Shown here piece after piece: positions 30,035 through 42,108 of a stretch of DNA of 64,000 nucleotides; the stretch's first letter is position 1; each line of letters starts with the position of its first letter. The stretch comes from Crocodylus rhombifer. Lineage: Eukaryota > Chordata > Crocodylia > Crocodylidae. The notes under the pieces are model-generated. The model did not search any database. It had not been told where the DNA came from and worked only from the letters and a program-made list of their open reading frames with translations. Location of the stretch: contig JAVSML010001083.1 in NCBI GenBank assembly GCA_038503035.1, forward strand, positions 66,905 to 130,904. Direction: 5' to 3'. Both the position numbers and the translations under genes were made by a program.

Positions 30035-30235
30035 TCCTGTCAGGGCGGCTAGGGTCTGGAACCAGCTTCTAAGAGAAGCGGTGCAGGCTTCTACCCTGGG
30101 GGTGTTTAAGAGGAGGTTAGATGAACATCTTGCTGGGGTCATTTGACCCCAGTACTCTTTCCTGCCATGGCAGGGGGTCGGACTAGATGATTTGCTCAGG
30201 TCCCTTCCGACCCTACAAACTATGAAACTATGAAA
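30035..30235 (+). mobile_element. CR1 3' end, crocodilian type
   Basis: It contains GGGTCTGGAACCAGCTTCTA, TTTGACCCCAGTACTCTTTC, CATGGCAGGGGGTCGGACTA and a terminal AACTATGAAACTATGAAAA repeat. It is nearly identical in layout to the 3' end at 36290-36486. Confidence 0.85.
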
Positions 30236-30929
30236 ATTCTGATGTAAAGCCTGAATGGGGACACAGCTTACGTATACATATGTATTGTTTCTCTTTATTA
30301 TTATTTTTTTAAGTGTCTTTCGTGAAGGAAAAAAATAAGTGTTTCCAGGCAAAAATCACAAAATATTTTGCTGAAAACCTCACTTGAATAAAAACATCTT
30401 ATGAAAATCAGTAAAGAGGGGTTTTTTAGGGAGGAAGGGGGAGAGCAGAAAAACATGCATGTAACACAAGGGAATAAAACTCTTTTGCCCTCCAAAGCAA
30501 AATGTGCAAATGAAGAAAAATCTGAGCATCTTTGGTCTTCATCTCCAAGGGAAAGGCTTCCCCCTTTGCCCAGGAGGGAGAGAGGCAGCCATGAGGAGGG
30601 GTGATGTGGAGATGGTGAGGACTGGACCAGCTGAGATGCAGGAATTGCTGATATGAAATTTTTCACCCTTACCCTTTCTAGTCTATCCTGTTTCTGCCCT
30701 GTGGCCCATCCGCATCCTTTGCCCAACCTAGGGCACATGTAGATCAACCTCCTGCCTGAGCCAGGATCACCCCTATCCAAACTGTTTCCACTTCACTACT
30801 CCACACTCCCAGTTAGGTAACTGGGGTCTGCCCCAACGGTGACAGGATAAATGGGTCCCCATGACCCCCATTCTCCAACGTTGGCTGAGGCAATTAACAT
30901 TATCTCAAGGCCTGGGCTGCTGAGACCCT
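30236..30929. other. no gene recognised
   Basis: AT-rich then mixed sequence, no exon or known repeat identified. Confidence 0.4.
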
Positions 30930-32420
30930 AACAATAACAAGTGATCTGGGACACTTGCAAACTCCTTGTCCCAACTGTTGGTTTGAGTTACCTTTATTCC
31001 CAAACTCTTTTCCTGGTGATCCAAGTTGCACACTGTTAGTTTTGCTCCATGACGGATGCCTCCTGAAACCAAAACTGGCTTTCATAACAGCTGCTAGCTT
31101 GAATACTTGTACCCCTCTGTGGCTATATTGAGCATCCACCGCAGGCGCCTTTCCCACAACCTGTCTCTGGACTCAACTGTGCAGGTGGGAGCATTTGGGG
31201 TAAGCAGAGAAGAAGAAGGTCCAAGCTATTCTAGTGCTGATCACTTTGGGGCAAGGACACCTTTGCTCGTGTGGGCAGCACTTAGTGCAAAGGGCCCAGG
31301 GTCGCTGGCTGTACAGCCAGACATGCCAGTATCCTAACAATAATGAGTCTGGAGCAATGACTCCAACTGTGTCAAGCCACGCACATCCATTATGACTCCT
31401 CTGCACAAAGGTGTGAACCTCCCTGGTCTCCAGCAAAGCCCATCTTTGGCAGGAATTTGAGGCAGAAATGAATGGTTGATTAGGGTAGATGGTCTCTGTG
31501 GCTCTGCTGCCAGGGAAGGGCCCTTTGACGAGATTCCCAGCTGAGGGGTGGGCAGGCCTGGCAAAAACCAAAAAAAAGGTCTCTTCTGAAGATGCAGAGA
31601 AGGGCCTTGTTTCCAGAGACCAGGCAAAATGCAACATAAATGAACCCAGTTGTAGCCCTTTGAAGTTCACCCTTGGCCACCCATGTCATTAGCTGCTGGG
31701 GGGGTGGGGGTTTGCCCCTACGAGGAAAACATTTATTTTGGGATGGGTTTTTTTCCCCCTTCCTTTAAGGTTGTTTTAAAGAAAACCCTTTCTCTTTGCA
31801 TTGCTGGTTCCTTTACAGCAGAAGGGCTTAAAACCCCTCAGCATGGGGATAATCCTCCGAAGGTAATGATGGTCCCTCCCCAGCCCGTGGCGGCAGGTAG
31901 CACTTTGCCTTCTCCTCATTGTGGGGAGGGAAGGAAGGGCAGGAGACACAGCCCCGTACTGGGAGGGATACCTGAGGGGCATGAGGGGAAATGGTTCCTA
32001 CATGGACTGGCCTGGGGGGGCTCGGTGTACTGAACATCTGTCTCCCAGCCCAGGGGCTCTCCCAGGGTCAGAGCCTGCAAATCTGCACATGCAAGCTCCA
32101 AATGCTCCTAAAGGACCAGGTGGGGACAGACTCGGGATGCCAAATCAAGGCCATCATTTCACCCCTCACATGCAGATGATCTGCTCTGCCCTCTTGCTCT
32201 GGGCATCTCTGTTCCCTTCCCCTTAACTCCCCAGTACTCCCAGTTCAGAGCCAGGCTGCCTGGTATAGTATGAAACGCCGGGCTGAAAAAACAGCTTTGA
32301 TGCAGGGTGAAAGGGACATCACCTTTGGGCTGCCAGAAACACTTTTATGGTGGCATAAAGTGAAAGGAAACAGATGCCCATACCTTCAGTGCACCACAAT
32401 TGCTCACGTTTATGGCCACA
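30930..32420 (+). repeat. duplicated unit, copy 2
   Basis: This is the direct-orientation counterpart of 1735-3860, without copy 1's ~0.7-kb insert. Similarity starts around GGGACACTTGCAAACTC and ends around CATACCTTCAGTGCACCAC. No conserved reading frame is shared between copies, which argues against a coding exon. Confidence 0.65.
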
Positions 32421-33689
32421 GCAGAAGGCAGGAATAAATTGTGGCCTCTATATTGCCACCCATGTCTGTTTGCCTTGTGGTGGAAGAGTCCAGACATCTT
32501 GAAGCTGCCTGCATTGCCCAACATCCTCCTGGCAGGGACTCCTTGGATTTGAAGGTTCTGGTCCAGCATACCTGGGGATTCCCTGGGCAGGATCAACCCC
32601 GTGAAGCCTTGGGCCTTGATTTCCCCACTTATCCAGCCGTATCCTTTCAGAGGTACAGTGCACAGGGAAAACCCTCTGCAGGCACAGAGAAGGAGCATCT
32701 TCCATAGGGAGACACCTATGTCTAGACACTTGTAAGATGCCATCCCCTTTGCATTCTGATCAAGCCACAAAAAGCAGTGAGGAGGGGGAGGAAGACCCAG
32801 GCGTGATTTCCATTAGCTGATTCTTGGAGCCTGGATAAAGCTGGAATAGGCTCATGCTTACGGATCCAAATCCCTTCATGCCTCTTCCTGGTGGTTTAGT
32901 GTCTGGTTCTTAATTCTTAGGGACCTCACCTTGATCTGTTACCTCAGTTCCCTGCTTCCATTCAAGAGAGAGGCACTGATCTCCCCTTTTCCAACAGGGT
33001 ACAGATTAAGTCCCTCCCACAGGTAAGTATATGGCCTTAGTCTCATGTCTCATCATGGGTGTGTGATGATCCAGGTGTGATGCATCCCGGTGCTGGAGCA
33101 CCAGAGTCACCTCTCCTGGCCACTATCTGGACCCCCACCTTGTTGCCCCTTCTGGCATCTCATGGTCTCACCCTGTTATCTTGCCTGTCATACCTTGATG
33201 TTATGATTTGACAAGGAGGCTGCCCCTAGAGGACGCAGAGGGATTTGGATGGTAAACCCTTGTCTGGGTGGAGGGTACACAGTCTTGTCCCAACCTACTC
33301 TAGCTGGGTTCTTCCAACTCCAGGCTCAGAAAGCCCCCTAGTTCCTAGGCAAATGCCTTAACCACTAGACCTTTGGATTAAAATGCGGGAGAAGTCACCA
33401 CCCTTTTTTCAAGTAGTTCAGCACACACTTGGACAGCTCTTCCTCCACAGGTGGAAACAGAATCTAAATACAGCCTAGTGGCAAAACTGGCAGCCAAATG
33501 GCACTTACCTGCATAAAGACCAGATGAGATTCACCCATTAACTGCAGTTGCTGTTCCCCCCACACACCATCATCCTGGAAGCTGATACAGAAGTGTTTGT
33601 CCACAGCCAGGAAGAAGCTCCCTGTTTTGTAGGTAGGGCCTGAATCCTTTTGGCTATATTTGGAGCTGCGGAGAGGTTGAAAGAAGCAC
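32421..33689. other. no gene recognised
   Basis: Short broken frames only; no exon, RNA gene or named repeat recognised. Confidence 0.4.
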
Positions 33690-33873
33690 AGCCTCACAAC
33701 CCATGAGCTGACTTAAGAATTCCCGGTCTGGCTCTTCCCCTTGGTTGGGAGGTCTGTAGTAGACCACCACTGTTAAGTCTTTTTCCCCTTGACTGCCTTG
33801 TATTCTAACCCAGAGCACTTCCATGTGCTCGTCCTCTGACTCTGTGCTACCTGAGGAGAAATACACATCCTCA
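33690..33873 (-). mobile_element. inverted CR1 endonuclease fragment
   Basis: On the minus strand it reads EVLWVRIQGSQGEKDLTV, then YYRPPNQGEE. This is the same part of the CR1 endonuclease domain that follows immediately on the plus strand. The two copies form a palindrome whose centre lies near 33865. Confidence 0.75.
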
Positions 33874-36486
33874 TCAGGTAGCACAGAGTCAGAGTCAGAG
33901 GAGGGGCACTCTGAAGTGCCCTGGGTTTGGATACAAGGCAGTCGAGGGGAAAGAGACTTAACGGTGGGGGTCTACTACAGACCTCCCAACCAAGGGGAAG
34001 AGCTAGACCAGGAATTCTTAAGTCAGCTCACAGAGGTAGTTAGGTCAAAGGATGTGGTCATCATGGGTGACCTGAACTTCTCAGACATCTACTAGGAAGA
34101 GCAGACAGCCAGGTCTGACCGCTCACGTAGGTTCCTAGCCCAAATGCAGGACCTCCATCTAACCCAGGAGGTGCACAGCCCCACAAGGGGAGACGCCTTG
34201 TTGGACCTGGTGCTGGCCATGGGTGATGACCTGGTGAGGGGGCTGCGGGTGCTCGACCACCTGGGCGACAGCAATCATTGCCTGCTGGAATTCACCATCC
34301 AGCACAAGGTGGCAAAGGCCGGCAGCAAGGCAGCAGCCCTAGATTTCAGGAGGGCGGACTTCAATGAGCTAAGGGGAATAGTCGGGGAAGCACTGAGGTC
34401 CCGGAGGGGAGGGGAGGGGAGGGAAGCCAGGTGTCCAGGAAGAGTGGTCGCGCCTTAAAGAGATGATCCTCCAAGCCCAAAGGGAGGTAATCCCAACACG
34501 GATCAAAGGGGGCAAGAGGGTGCACAAGCCCCCATGGCTCACCAAAAGCAGGTCTTCTAGGAAGGTCTAGCTAAAAGGGAGGCATACACTCAATGGCAGG
34601 GAGGGGCCATCACCAGGGAGGACTATATTGGAGTTGCTTGAGGATGCAGGGGGACAGTCAGGAAGACCAAGGTAGAGATGGGACTGGGACTAGCTTCCTG
34701 GCTCAAGGACAACAAGTCCTTTTTTAAATACATAGGGGGCAAGAAGAAGGTACCGGGTAACGTGGGGCCCCTGCAAGACACGCTAGGAAATTTGGTCGTC
34801 ACACCAGACGACAAAGCTAATCTATTTAACACCTTCTTTGCCTCCATTTTCCTGAGCAGGGACCGTATCAGCTCCCCCTCAGGCCCCAGGGGAGGCGCAC
34901 CTAGGCCAAGGGTCAGGGAGGATCTAGTCAGGGAACTTGTGGAGGGACGGGATGTATTTAAATCTGCGGGTCAGGATGATCTCCACCCCCGAGTGCTGAC
35001 GGAATTAGCTGAGGTCATTGTGGGACCCCTGGCATGGCCGTACGAGCACTCGTGGTGCTCTGGTGTGGTGCCAGAGGACTGGAAGAGGGCCAGCGTGGTT
35101 CCCATCTTCAAAAAAGGGAGGAAGGAGGACCCGTGAAACTATAGGCCAGTTCGTCTTACCTCGATCCTGGGCAAGCTTTTTGAAAGAATTATTCTGGCAC
35201 ATGTCCACAAGGGGCCAGCAGGGGAGATAATCTTAGGGGCAACCAACACAGGTTCATTAGAAGCAGGTCCTGTCAGACCAACCTGGTGACCAGGTCACCA
35301 AATCATTAGATGCAGGGGCAGCAGTGGATGTAGTCTTCCTGGACTTTAGGAAGGCCTTCAACACTGTCTCTCACCCCGATCTCATTAAGAAACTGGGGGA
35401 CTGCGGTGTCGGCACCAACACAGTCAGATGTGTCGCCAACTGGCTTGAGGACCGCACCCAGAGAGTGGTGGTGGATGGGTCATTTTTGACCTGGAAGGAC
35501 GTGGGCAGTGAGGTCCCCCAGGGCTCGATCTTTGGGCCCGCACTGTTCAACATCTTCATCAGTGACTTGGACGAGGGGGTAAAAAGCACCCTGTTCAAAT
35601 ATGCTGATGACACTAAGATGTGGGGGGAGGTGGGCACGCTAGAAGGGAGGAATCGGCTGCAGTTGGACCTGGACAGGTTACAGGGGTGGGTGGATGAGAA
35701 CAGGATGGGTTTCAACACAGACAAGTGCAAGGTGATGCACCTGGGGAGGAAGAGCCAGCACCATACCTGCAGGTTGGGGAACTCCCTTCTCGTCAGTGCA
35801 GAGGCAGAAAAGGATTGTGGAGTCATCATTGACTCCAAGATGAACATGGGCCGGCAGTGTGGGGACGCGGTCAGGAAGGCCAACCGCACCCTGTCATGCA
35901 TCCACAGATGCATCTCGAGCAGGTCCAAGGAGGTGATCCTCCCCCTCTATGCGGCACTGGTCAGGCCGCAGCTGGAGTACTGCGTCCAGTTCTGGGCGCC
36001 GCACTTCAGGAGGGATGTGGACAACATGGAGAGGGTCCAGAGGAGGCTACTCGTATGATCAGGACAACAGGGCAGGCCCTACGAGGAGAGGCGACGGGAC
36101 CTGAACCTGTTCAGCCTCCACAAGAGAAGCTGAGGGGGAGCTAGTGGCCTGTTACAAACTAGTCAGGGGGGATCAGCAGGCATTGGGGGAGTCCCTGTTC
36201 CCCCGAGCACTGCCAGGAGTGACCAGGAATAACGGTCACAAGCTGGCAGAGGGTAGATTCAGGCTAGACATCAGGAGGCGCTGCTTCACTGTCAGGGCAG
36301 CTCGGATCTGGAACCAACTTCCAAGAGAAGTGGTGCAGGCTACTACCCTGGGGGGCTTTAAGACAAGGCTTGACAATCACCTCGCTAGGGTCATTTGACC
36401 CCAGTACTCTTTCCTGCCATGGCAGGGGGTCTGACTCGATGATCTGCTCAGGTCCCTTCTGACCCAACTAGGAAACTATGAAACCC
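33868..36486 (+). mobile_element. CR1 LINE, 5'-truncated, with decayed endonuclease/RT frame
   Basis: Plus-strand pieces run in order: endonuclease C-terminal part (DLTVGVYYRPPNQGEELDQE, VVIMGDLNFSD), linker (DLHLTQEVHSPTRGDALLDL), then reverse transcriptase (FLDFRKAFNTVSHPDL, VPQGSIFGPALFNIFISDL and the catalytic YADDTKMW). The 3' end is complete (CATGGCAGGGGGTCTGACTC ... GAAACTATGAAAC). At least four stops or frameshifts (near 34095, 34458, 35136 and 36058) make it inactive. Confidence 0.88.
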
Positions 36487-37189
36487 CACTAATGGAGCAG
36501 ACCCCCTTTTGCAAGGCAAGGCCAAGCATGGCTCAGACCTTGGACTCTCCCCTCTGCTTCTGAAAATCCCCCTCTGAATTCCTGCAACAGGCCAGGCTTT
36601 AACCCCAATCAAGCTAACAGGCCAGGTTGCTTTGTAGTTTTGGTTCCTCATCACATCCGCATTTCCACTCACAAAGGAGCCCAAAGCTGGGACTTGCTCA
36701 CTGTGGGTGACGGTTATTTTTCATGCTAGCCCCCAGCTGGATCACCCCAAAGCAGCCTTCAGGAGAATTAGTAGAGCAATTCCCATTATCACTCACTCCA
36801 CAGAAGGGTGCAGTAGACGGCTGGGGGTGACTACCTGGGCTGTTAAGCTTTTCAACTCCCTCTGGCTTTGAAAATGGGGCCTGGCCTTCCTCAAGGTTGG
36901 TGAGGTCTGTTAACTGCTTCAGCTTCCTTCTTACCTCTGCTCATCTTCCCTGAAGGAAACCGGACTTCCTTGACATACCCTTGGGACATCATCCACGGCC
37001 TCCTAAAATGCAGGAAGTGCTTCACCTGAAGCTTACAGAATAATTCCTGTCTCCACTTTACCCCAGTGCAACAGGCTATTAATTATTAGCCTCAGCTGCC
37101 TGGCTTTCAAAAGCAACCCCTGCAATTCCTCACCTTTCTATCCCACGACCTCCCACATACCCCAGCTCATGGCTGTATCTCCCGTCACT
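36487..37189. other. no gene recognised
   Basis: Mixed sequence without recognised exon or repeat. Confidence 0.4.
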
Positions 37190-37380
37190 GCGAGCAGCAG
37201 GAAAGAACTTCCAACTCCATTTCCACCCACTTCAACTTCCAACCTATTTCCACTTCAGCCAAGGGTTAGGGTTAGGGACAAGCTTCCCTAACCTTCACTT
37301 CAACCTCCATTTCCACTCCAACTCTATTTCCACTTCTATTTCCACTCCAACCTATTTCAGACTTCAACCTCCATACAAGT
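37190..37380. repeat. CT-rich degenerate tandem repeat
   Basis: Repeated variants of CTCCATTTCCACTTCAACCT at about 15-20 bp periodicity. A small hairpin, GGTTAGGGA-CAAGCT-TCCCTAACC (about 37270-37293), contains a telomere-like TTAGGG doublet. Confidence 0.6.
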
Positions 37381-37699
37381 ACCCACTAGTGTTTGTGCTG
37401 AAGTTCACATATAATTGTCCACTGTCTGCGCAACATTACATTCTCATTTGAAAGGGTAAAAATAAGGTACAAAGGACGGTGCTGGGGAATGCTGGTTTAT
37501 CGTGTGACTTCCCCTATGAATCTGAGCTGAAATCAAGTCTGTGACCAAGAGTTATGCATGAAAATGGAGAGAAATAAAAAAAGGCATGTAAAATGGTGTC
37601 GCAAAATAATCTCACATCAGACTTCAGATCAGGAACAAATGTAACCTGGTTTTGCTCTGAACTGTCTAAATATATTTCATTCAGTGCCGCCTTATTTCT

Positions 37700-37815
37700 C
37701 GGGCAGACCAGGTTCTTTGGGTGAATCTGATATCTTTTATTGGACCAACTTAAATAGTTGGGGAAAAAAATTAGCAAGTTTTCGGATTTAAAAACCCTTC
37801 GTCGGGCTGAGGAAG
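37700..37815 (+). repeat. TCTTTTATTGGACCAACT repeat, short copy
   Basis: It contains GATATCTTTTATTGGACCAA, TAGTTGGGGAAAA, AGCAAGTTTTCGGATTT and AAACCCTTCGTCGGGCTGAGG, the core also seen at 5.03 and 50.3 kb. Confidence 0.55.
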
Positions 37816-38316
37816 CCGCTGCAGTTGGTGTGTTCTCTTCCTGGATGGGACGAGTAGTAAAAATCTTATTTCTCATTGTTCTTCACTCCACAGGCGCTAA
37901 CAATCAGGTTTTCTTCTTAATAGCTTTAATGTTCCCCCAGTCAAATGAACTTTTCTTCTGGCCATGTTTCTGTCTTTTAGCTACACCCAGGTCCTCTTCT
38001 CCTATTTCACAGCCTTGCGAGTTTTTAGCTTGTTTCAAAATAGCAGATCCAGCCATGGAGACCAGTGTTAAGCAGCAGCTGGGGTTTCAGCTGCTGCTTA
38101 AGCAGAAAAAGGAGAGTGAACGAGCTGAAGGTTTGGCTCTTCCCTTGTTTTATGCAGCAATAACTCTGGAAAAATCTTTTGTTAATTTTGTCTTCCCAAC
38201 AACAAGGCATGTGTCTTATTTGGGGGGCATATGGTAGATCTGAAAATATGGTATTTGGGTATACGTTTCAGCACTATCAATACAAGCCTTCAAATCTGCT
38301 TCTCCCCAAATCTAAA
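37816..38316 (-). other. probable 3' UTR side of the 38.3-kb zinc-finger exon
   Basis: Nothing coding is recognised. The only AATAAA-type signal on the minus strand (about 37736) falls in the neighbouring repeat, so the polyadenylation site is uncertain. Confidence 0.3.
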
Positions 38317-39236
38317 TTACTCTCCTCTGTGGAGTCTCTGATGTTTCCTGAGATGTGCAATCTGACTGAAGCATTTCCCACACTCTGCACATTTATGGGG
38401 TTTCTCTCCCGTATGGATTCTCTGATGGGTCATAAGGTTTGAATTAAGGCTGAAGCTTTTCCCACAGTCAAGGCATTTATAGGGTCTTTCTCCCGCGTGG
38501 GTTTTCTGATGGCGGATCCGGGTTGAGCTGTCACTAAATCCTCTTCCGCAGTCTGGGCATGGATATGGTTTCTCTCCCGTGTGGATTCGTTGATGCTTAA
38601 CAAGAGTCGAGTGATCGCTACACCGCTTCCCACAGTCCGGGCACGTGGACTGTTTCTCCCCCGTATGGGTTCTCTGATGTGCGGTTAGGTTTGAGCTCTG
38701 GATGAAGCTTTTCCCACAGTCGGGGCACGTGTGGGGTTTCTCTCCTGTGTGGATCCTCTGGTGCACCACAAGGTTTGAACTCCGGTTGAAACTCTTCCCG
38801 CAGTCGGGGCAATTATAAGGTTTCTCTCCCGTGTGGATTCGCTGATGCAGAATGAGATTTGAGCTTTGGCTGAAGCTTTTCCCGCACTCGGCGCATTCAT
38901 AGAGCCTCTCTCCTGCATGGAGTTTCTGTTGTGCCATCACATTAGGTCTGTGACTCCCATTTCCCCCGTGTTTGGTACGGGTGGGCCTTTTCTCTCCTGG
39001 GTGGATTCTTTGCTGGGCTTTTCGTCCTGCAAGGTCCCTGCAAAGTTTCCCATTATTAAAGGATGTATCCCCCATTTTTCTTGGCCTTGCTGAGCTCACT
39101 TGACTATCGCTGGCTTTTCCTTGCCGACAGCTCTGCGTAAAATCCCCTTTGGGTCTCTGTGATAAAATCTCATTTGGTGCAACTTCCTCAAGCCCTTCCT
39201 GTTGTGGGCTCTCCTTTTCATTCTCCCGCCCATCAC
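38317..39236 (-). CDS. terminal exon of a C2H2 zinc-finger gene (7 fingers)
   Basis: It is the last coding exon of a probable KRAB-type zinc-finger gene. The exon starts after acceptor TGTTCCCGCAG in phase 1, giving [20 protein letters not shown], a leader typical of reptile KRAB-ZNF final exons. A Met upstream (39252) lies in the intron and is not the true start. After a ~110-residue linker there are seven fingers joined by TGEKP-type linkers. Six keep CGK(S/C)F or CGRGF. The fourth reads [14 protein letters not shown], with Cys where the core Phe should be. The frame is intact to its stop. No KRAB exon was recognised upstream (to about 44 kb), so those exons may be farther away, lost or too diverged. 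Confidence 0.8.
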
Positions 39237-40176
39237 CTGCGGGAACAGACACAGAAAATCCAGAAACGAGTTATTCTTTGTCCCAGGGACAAAAGACTCC
39301 CTGAGATACAGCAATGTTAGACCAGCATAGCAGCACCCATCGCGCCTGGGAATATTCTCAACCCCCGGCTAAGCTGTACCATGCCGCGTCATCTGCTCTT
39401 TACTGGATCTCGTCCCACCTGCAGTTTTGGTCCCTGTGTGTGGGCCAGGTTTACTTTCTAGCTGTGATTGGAGGCGTTCGGGAGCTGTGTGAATGTCTGA
39501 TTGGGGGTTTACGGAGCTAACTAAGCTGAAGAGGTCTCGGTTTGATGGGTCACTCTATGCCTAGCATGATGCTGGCATATCTCACATGGGCATGGGCAAG
39601 CTGCTCATAGTAACAGCGAGCCAGTCTACTTCTTCCTGAAGTCAAATTGTTCACAGGAACGTGAACAGTGAATCCTGCATGGCTATGGCCCCTTTCAGGG
39701 GGTTTCCATTCTTACAGATCTTACTCTACATGAGCTAAACTTGCACAAGACATCAGCTGTCAGCATGCAAACACTGAAGCAGCCAGGTGGCATGTGGTCA
39801 CGGTTAGCAGAGGGCGTAGATAAGCACCCAGTTAACAAGCAAAGCACTGTGGAATAGTCTTGCAGACTGTGTAGATATGAAGCACCTTCTGAATGCCCCA
39901 TACCACGGTGAAGGGAGGTGAACGTCTTCCCAAATTTCATCTGGAGACGGTGAGGCCTATTTTCCTGAAAACACAGCAGCCATGGAAGAACCTAAGGAGA
40001 TGCTAAACTATGCACATCAGAGACCCCACAGCTTCCAGTGTCTGGAAGACAAGATCCTTTACCCAACAAGGCCACCATTTCATAATTTGCCGGCGTGATG
40101 GCGCTGTAGTGGACTCTGTGATCAGAGTTCAGCAGCAATTGCTTCCCACACAGCCACCTCCTAGAAGACCCCCAGC
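39237..40176. other. no exon recognised upstream of the zinc-finger exon
   Basis: I searched the minus strand for KRAB-like patterns (FEDVAV, EEW, PDLI) and found none. Confidence 0.4.
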
Positions 40177-40469
40177 CAGTGGCGACACATATGGGGTGCA
40201 CAGGGGTGCACGTGCACCCCATGAGAGGACCGGTGCACCCCCTGACCGGTCGCGCTCACCACTCAGGCAACGGGGAAAGGGGGCAAGCGGCAGTGCCAGT
40301 GCCCCCCCACTGCAAGTGCCGGCTGGGGAATGGAGCACCATGGCACTCCTAGAAATGGCTGCAGCGGTCGGCAGTGATCGGTGGTGGTATTGGCTGAGGG
40401 GGGACCCATGCATCAGCAAGATTGGCTGTGGGGGGACACATGCCCCCCTGACTAAGGCGGCACCAGTCG
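40177..40469 (+). mobile_element. CAGTGGCG-family MITE, copy 3 (longest)
   Basis: It runs from CAGTGGCGACACATATGGGG through GTGCACGTGCACCCCATGAG to GGCGGCACCAGTCGC. It is about 290 bp with no coding content. No clear target duplication is visible. Confidence 0.55.
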
Positions 40470-42108
40470 CTCATGCTCCCAGTCCCTAAAAACACAAGTG
40501 TCCCCAACTCAGCACCTGAAGCCCCAGCCCTGGCTCCACTGCTTAAAGGGAAGGAGGGTCAAGAAAAGGGAAGCTGGGAGGGGAGTAGAAGAGCAAAATC
40601 CCTAATCCGCTTTCCCTCTCCCCCACTGCCAGCAGCCGGGAGGCCTTGGGGGAGGACAGAGTGCTCCTTCTTCCAGCTACGAGATGAGGAAGGGAGGAGG
40701 GCCTTCCTATTTCTCACTCAGCAAATGGCCAGAAGGCGATAAAAGAGGTGAAGATCCTGAACAGAGTCTAGGGGCATCAGCATCTTCCCCGTTTGTATAC
40801 CTGGATGGGAGAGCAAGGGGCGTCTTGCCTGGGTCTCAGTGGTGGGTGTTTGCTTCCTGCTTCACAGCCCCCAGGTTCTGGCTCCACCACAGGCAGGCTG
40901 AAGAGGGGTTGGGGGAGTTATTTTGGGCTGTACCTTTGCTCTGGTACAGGAGTCGCTTCTTGAACAGATGGGCTACGTACACGTGAGCACACACACGTGT
41001 TTTGAGGCGGCTCAAAGGAGCCACAAAATGCACCCTGTGCACGTGATTTGGTTCACCACGCGCATACTTGCAGCACGGAGCCAAATTTAGATACCAGGAA
41101 CTCCCAATATGAACAAAAACACATGGGGAGAAAAAAATGGGGCAGTGTATGCCACCCAAAACCAGAGCCTGGCCTGTCAGAGCCATGCTCCAGCTGGCGA
41201 CCATGCTCTGCTCACCTGGATTGCCACTGGTAGAGCCAGAGGCCCCCAGGTAAGGCTGCTGGGGCCAGGCCAGGTGCTGCCCCAGCTTCCCCTGCCCCAC
41301 CCGGGGCAACTTTCCCTGCACAAACCCCACATTTAAGAGGCGTGCACCAGGGCAAAAAGCAGTGGCATGGGTTTGTGCAGCTGATTTTTCCCCCACTGCA
41401 ACTCTACTAGCCTGCTCACAGGGACCCTTGAGGTTGTCCTATCTGAAACCCCTGCAAGCCAGGAGAAGAACAGGCCAGACTGCAATGGCTCTGAGGACAC
41501 CCTGGGCTGTGTCTCATCAGTGGCCTTCCCAAATTTCTTTACCCAAGAAGGGGATCTTTTCCATGGGAGTCGCTCAGACCCTCCAGGGGCATGGAGGCTG
41601 GCACGGCGGACGAGGCGGACCAGGCCGGATAAGAGCGCTGCTCCACTCGGAGGCTCTCAAGCAGCATCTTCGGTCCTATCTGAGGCCAGGAGCCTCGGCA
41701 GGGCTGGGCTTTCCCCTGCCTTTGCCCTTCAGCTGCCGCCAGAGCCAGGCTCCAAGCTGGGATCCCTCCCTGCTCCGGGGGCTACGCGGATCCAGTCCGC
41801 TGCACCACCGCTCTCCGCCAGGACCCTCCTGCCCTCCCTGAGCGCACCCCCCAAAACTGCAGCCGCGGGGTCTTCTCCACCGCTCTCTGCTGAGATCTCC
41901 CCTCCTCCTTCTTGGTGGCTTCCCCCACCCGCCCGTGTCTTAAGGACGAGCTCGGAGACAGCAGTGACAGTACGGAGGCAGGTGGGGAAAAGCAAGATGA
42001 GCAAGGAGGGAGCAAAGCGGGGCAGGAAAGTTGCAGGGGCCCACTGCAGCCTGTGGATGCCCTGGTTTGACTGTTTAGGGGAAAGCCAGGAGCCAGGGAT
42101 GCACTAGA
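40470..42108. other. no gene recognised; GC-rich patch
   Basis: 41560-42010 is GC-rich with moderate CpG content and overlapping open frames in several frames, none with a recognisable protein. It could be a repeat or a weak CpG island. Confidence 0.35.

Noticed and set aside
37261..37295. Interstitial telomere
   Set aside because: Only two TTAGGG units are present, within a small palindrome.
41362..42107. GC-rich frames of 159 and 195 codons as a possible gene 5' end
   Set aside because: The two frames overlap in different phases with low-complexity Ser/Pro/Ala content and no recognised motif.
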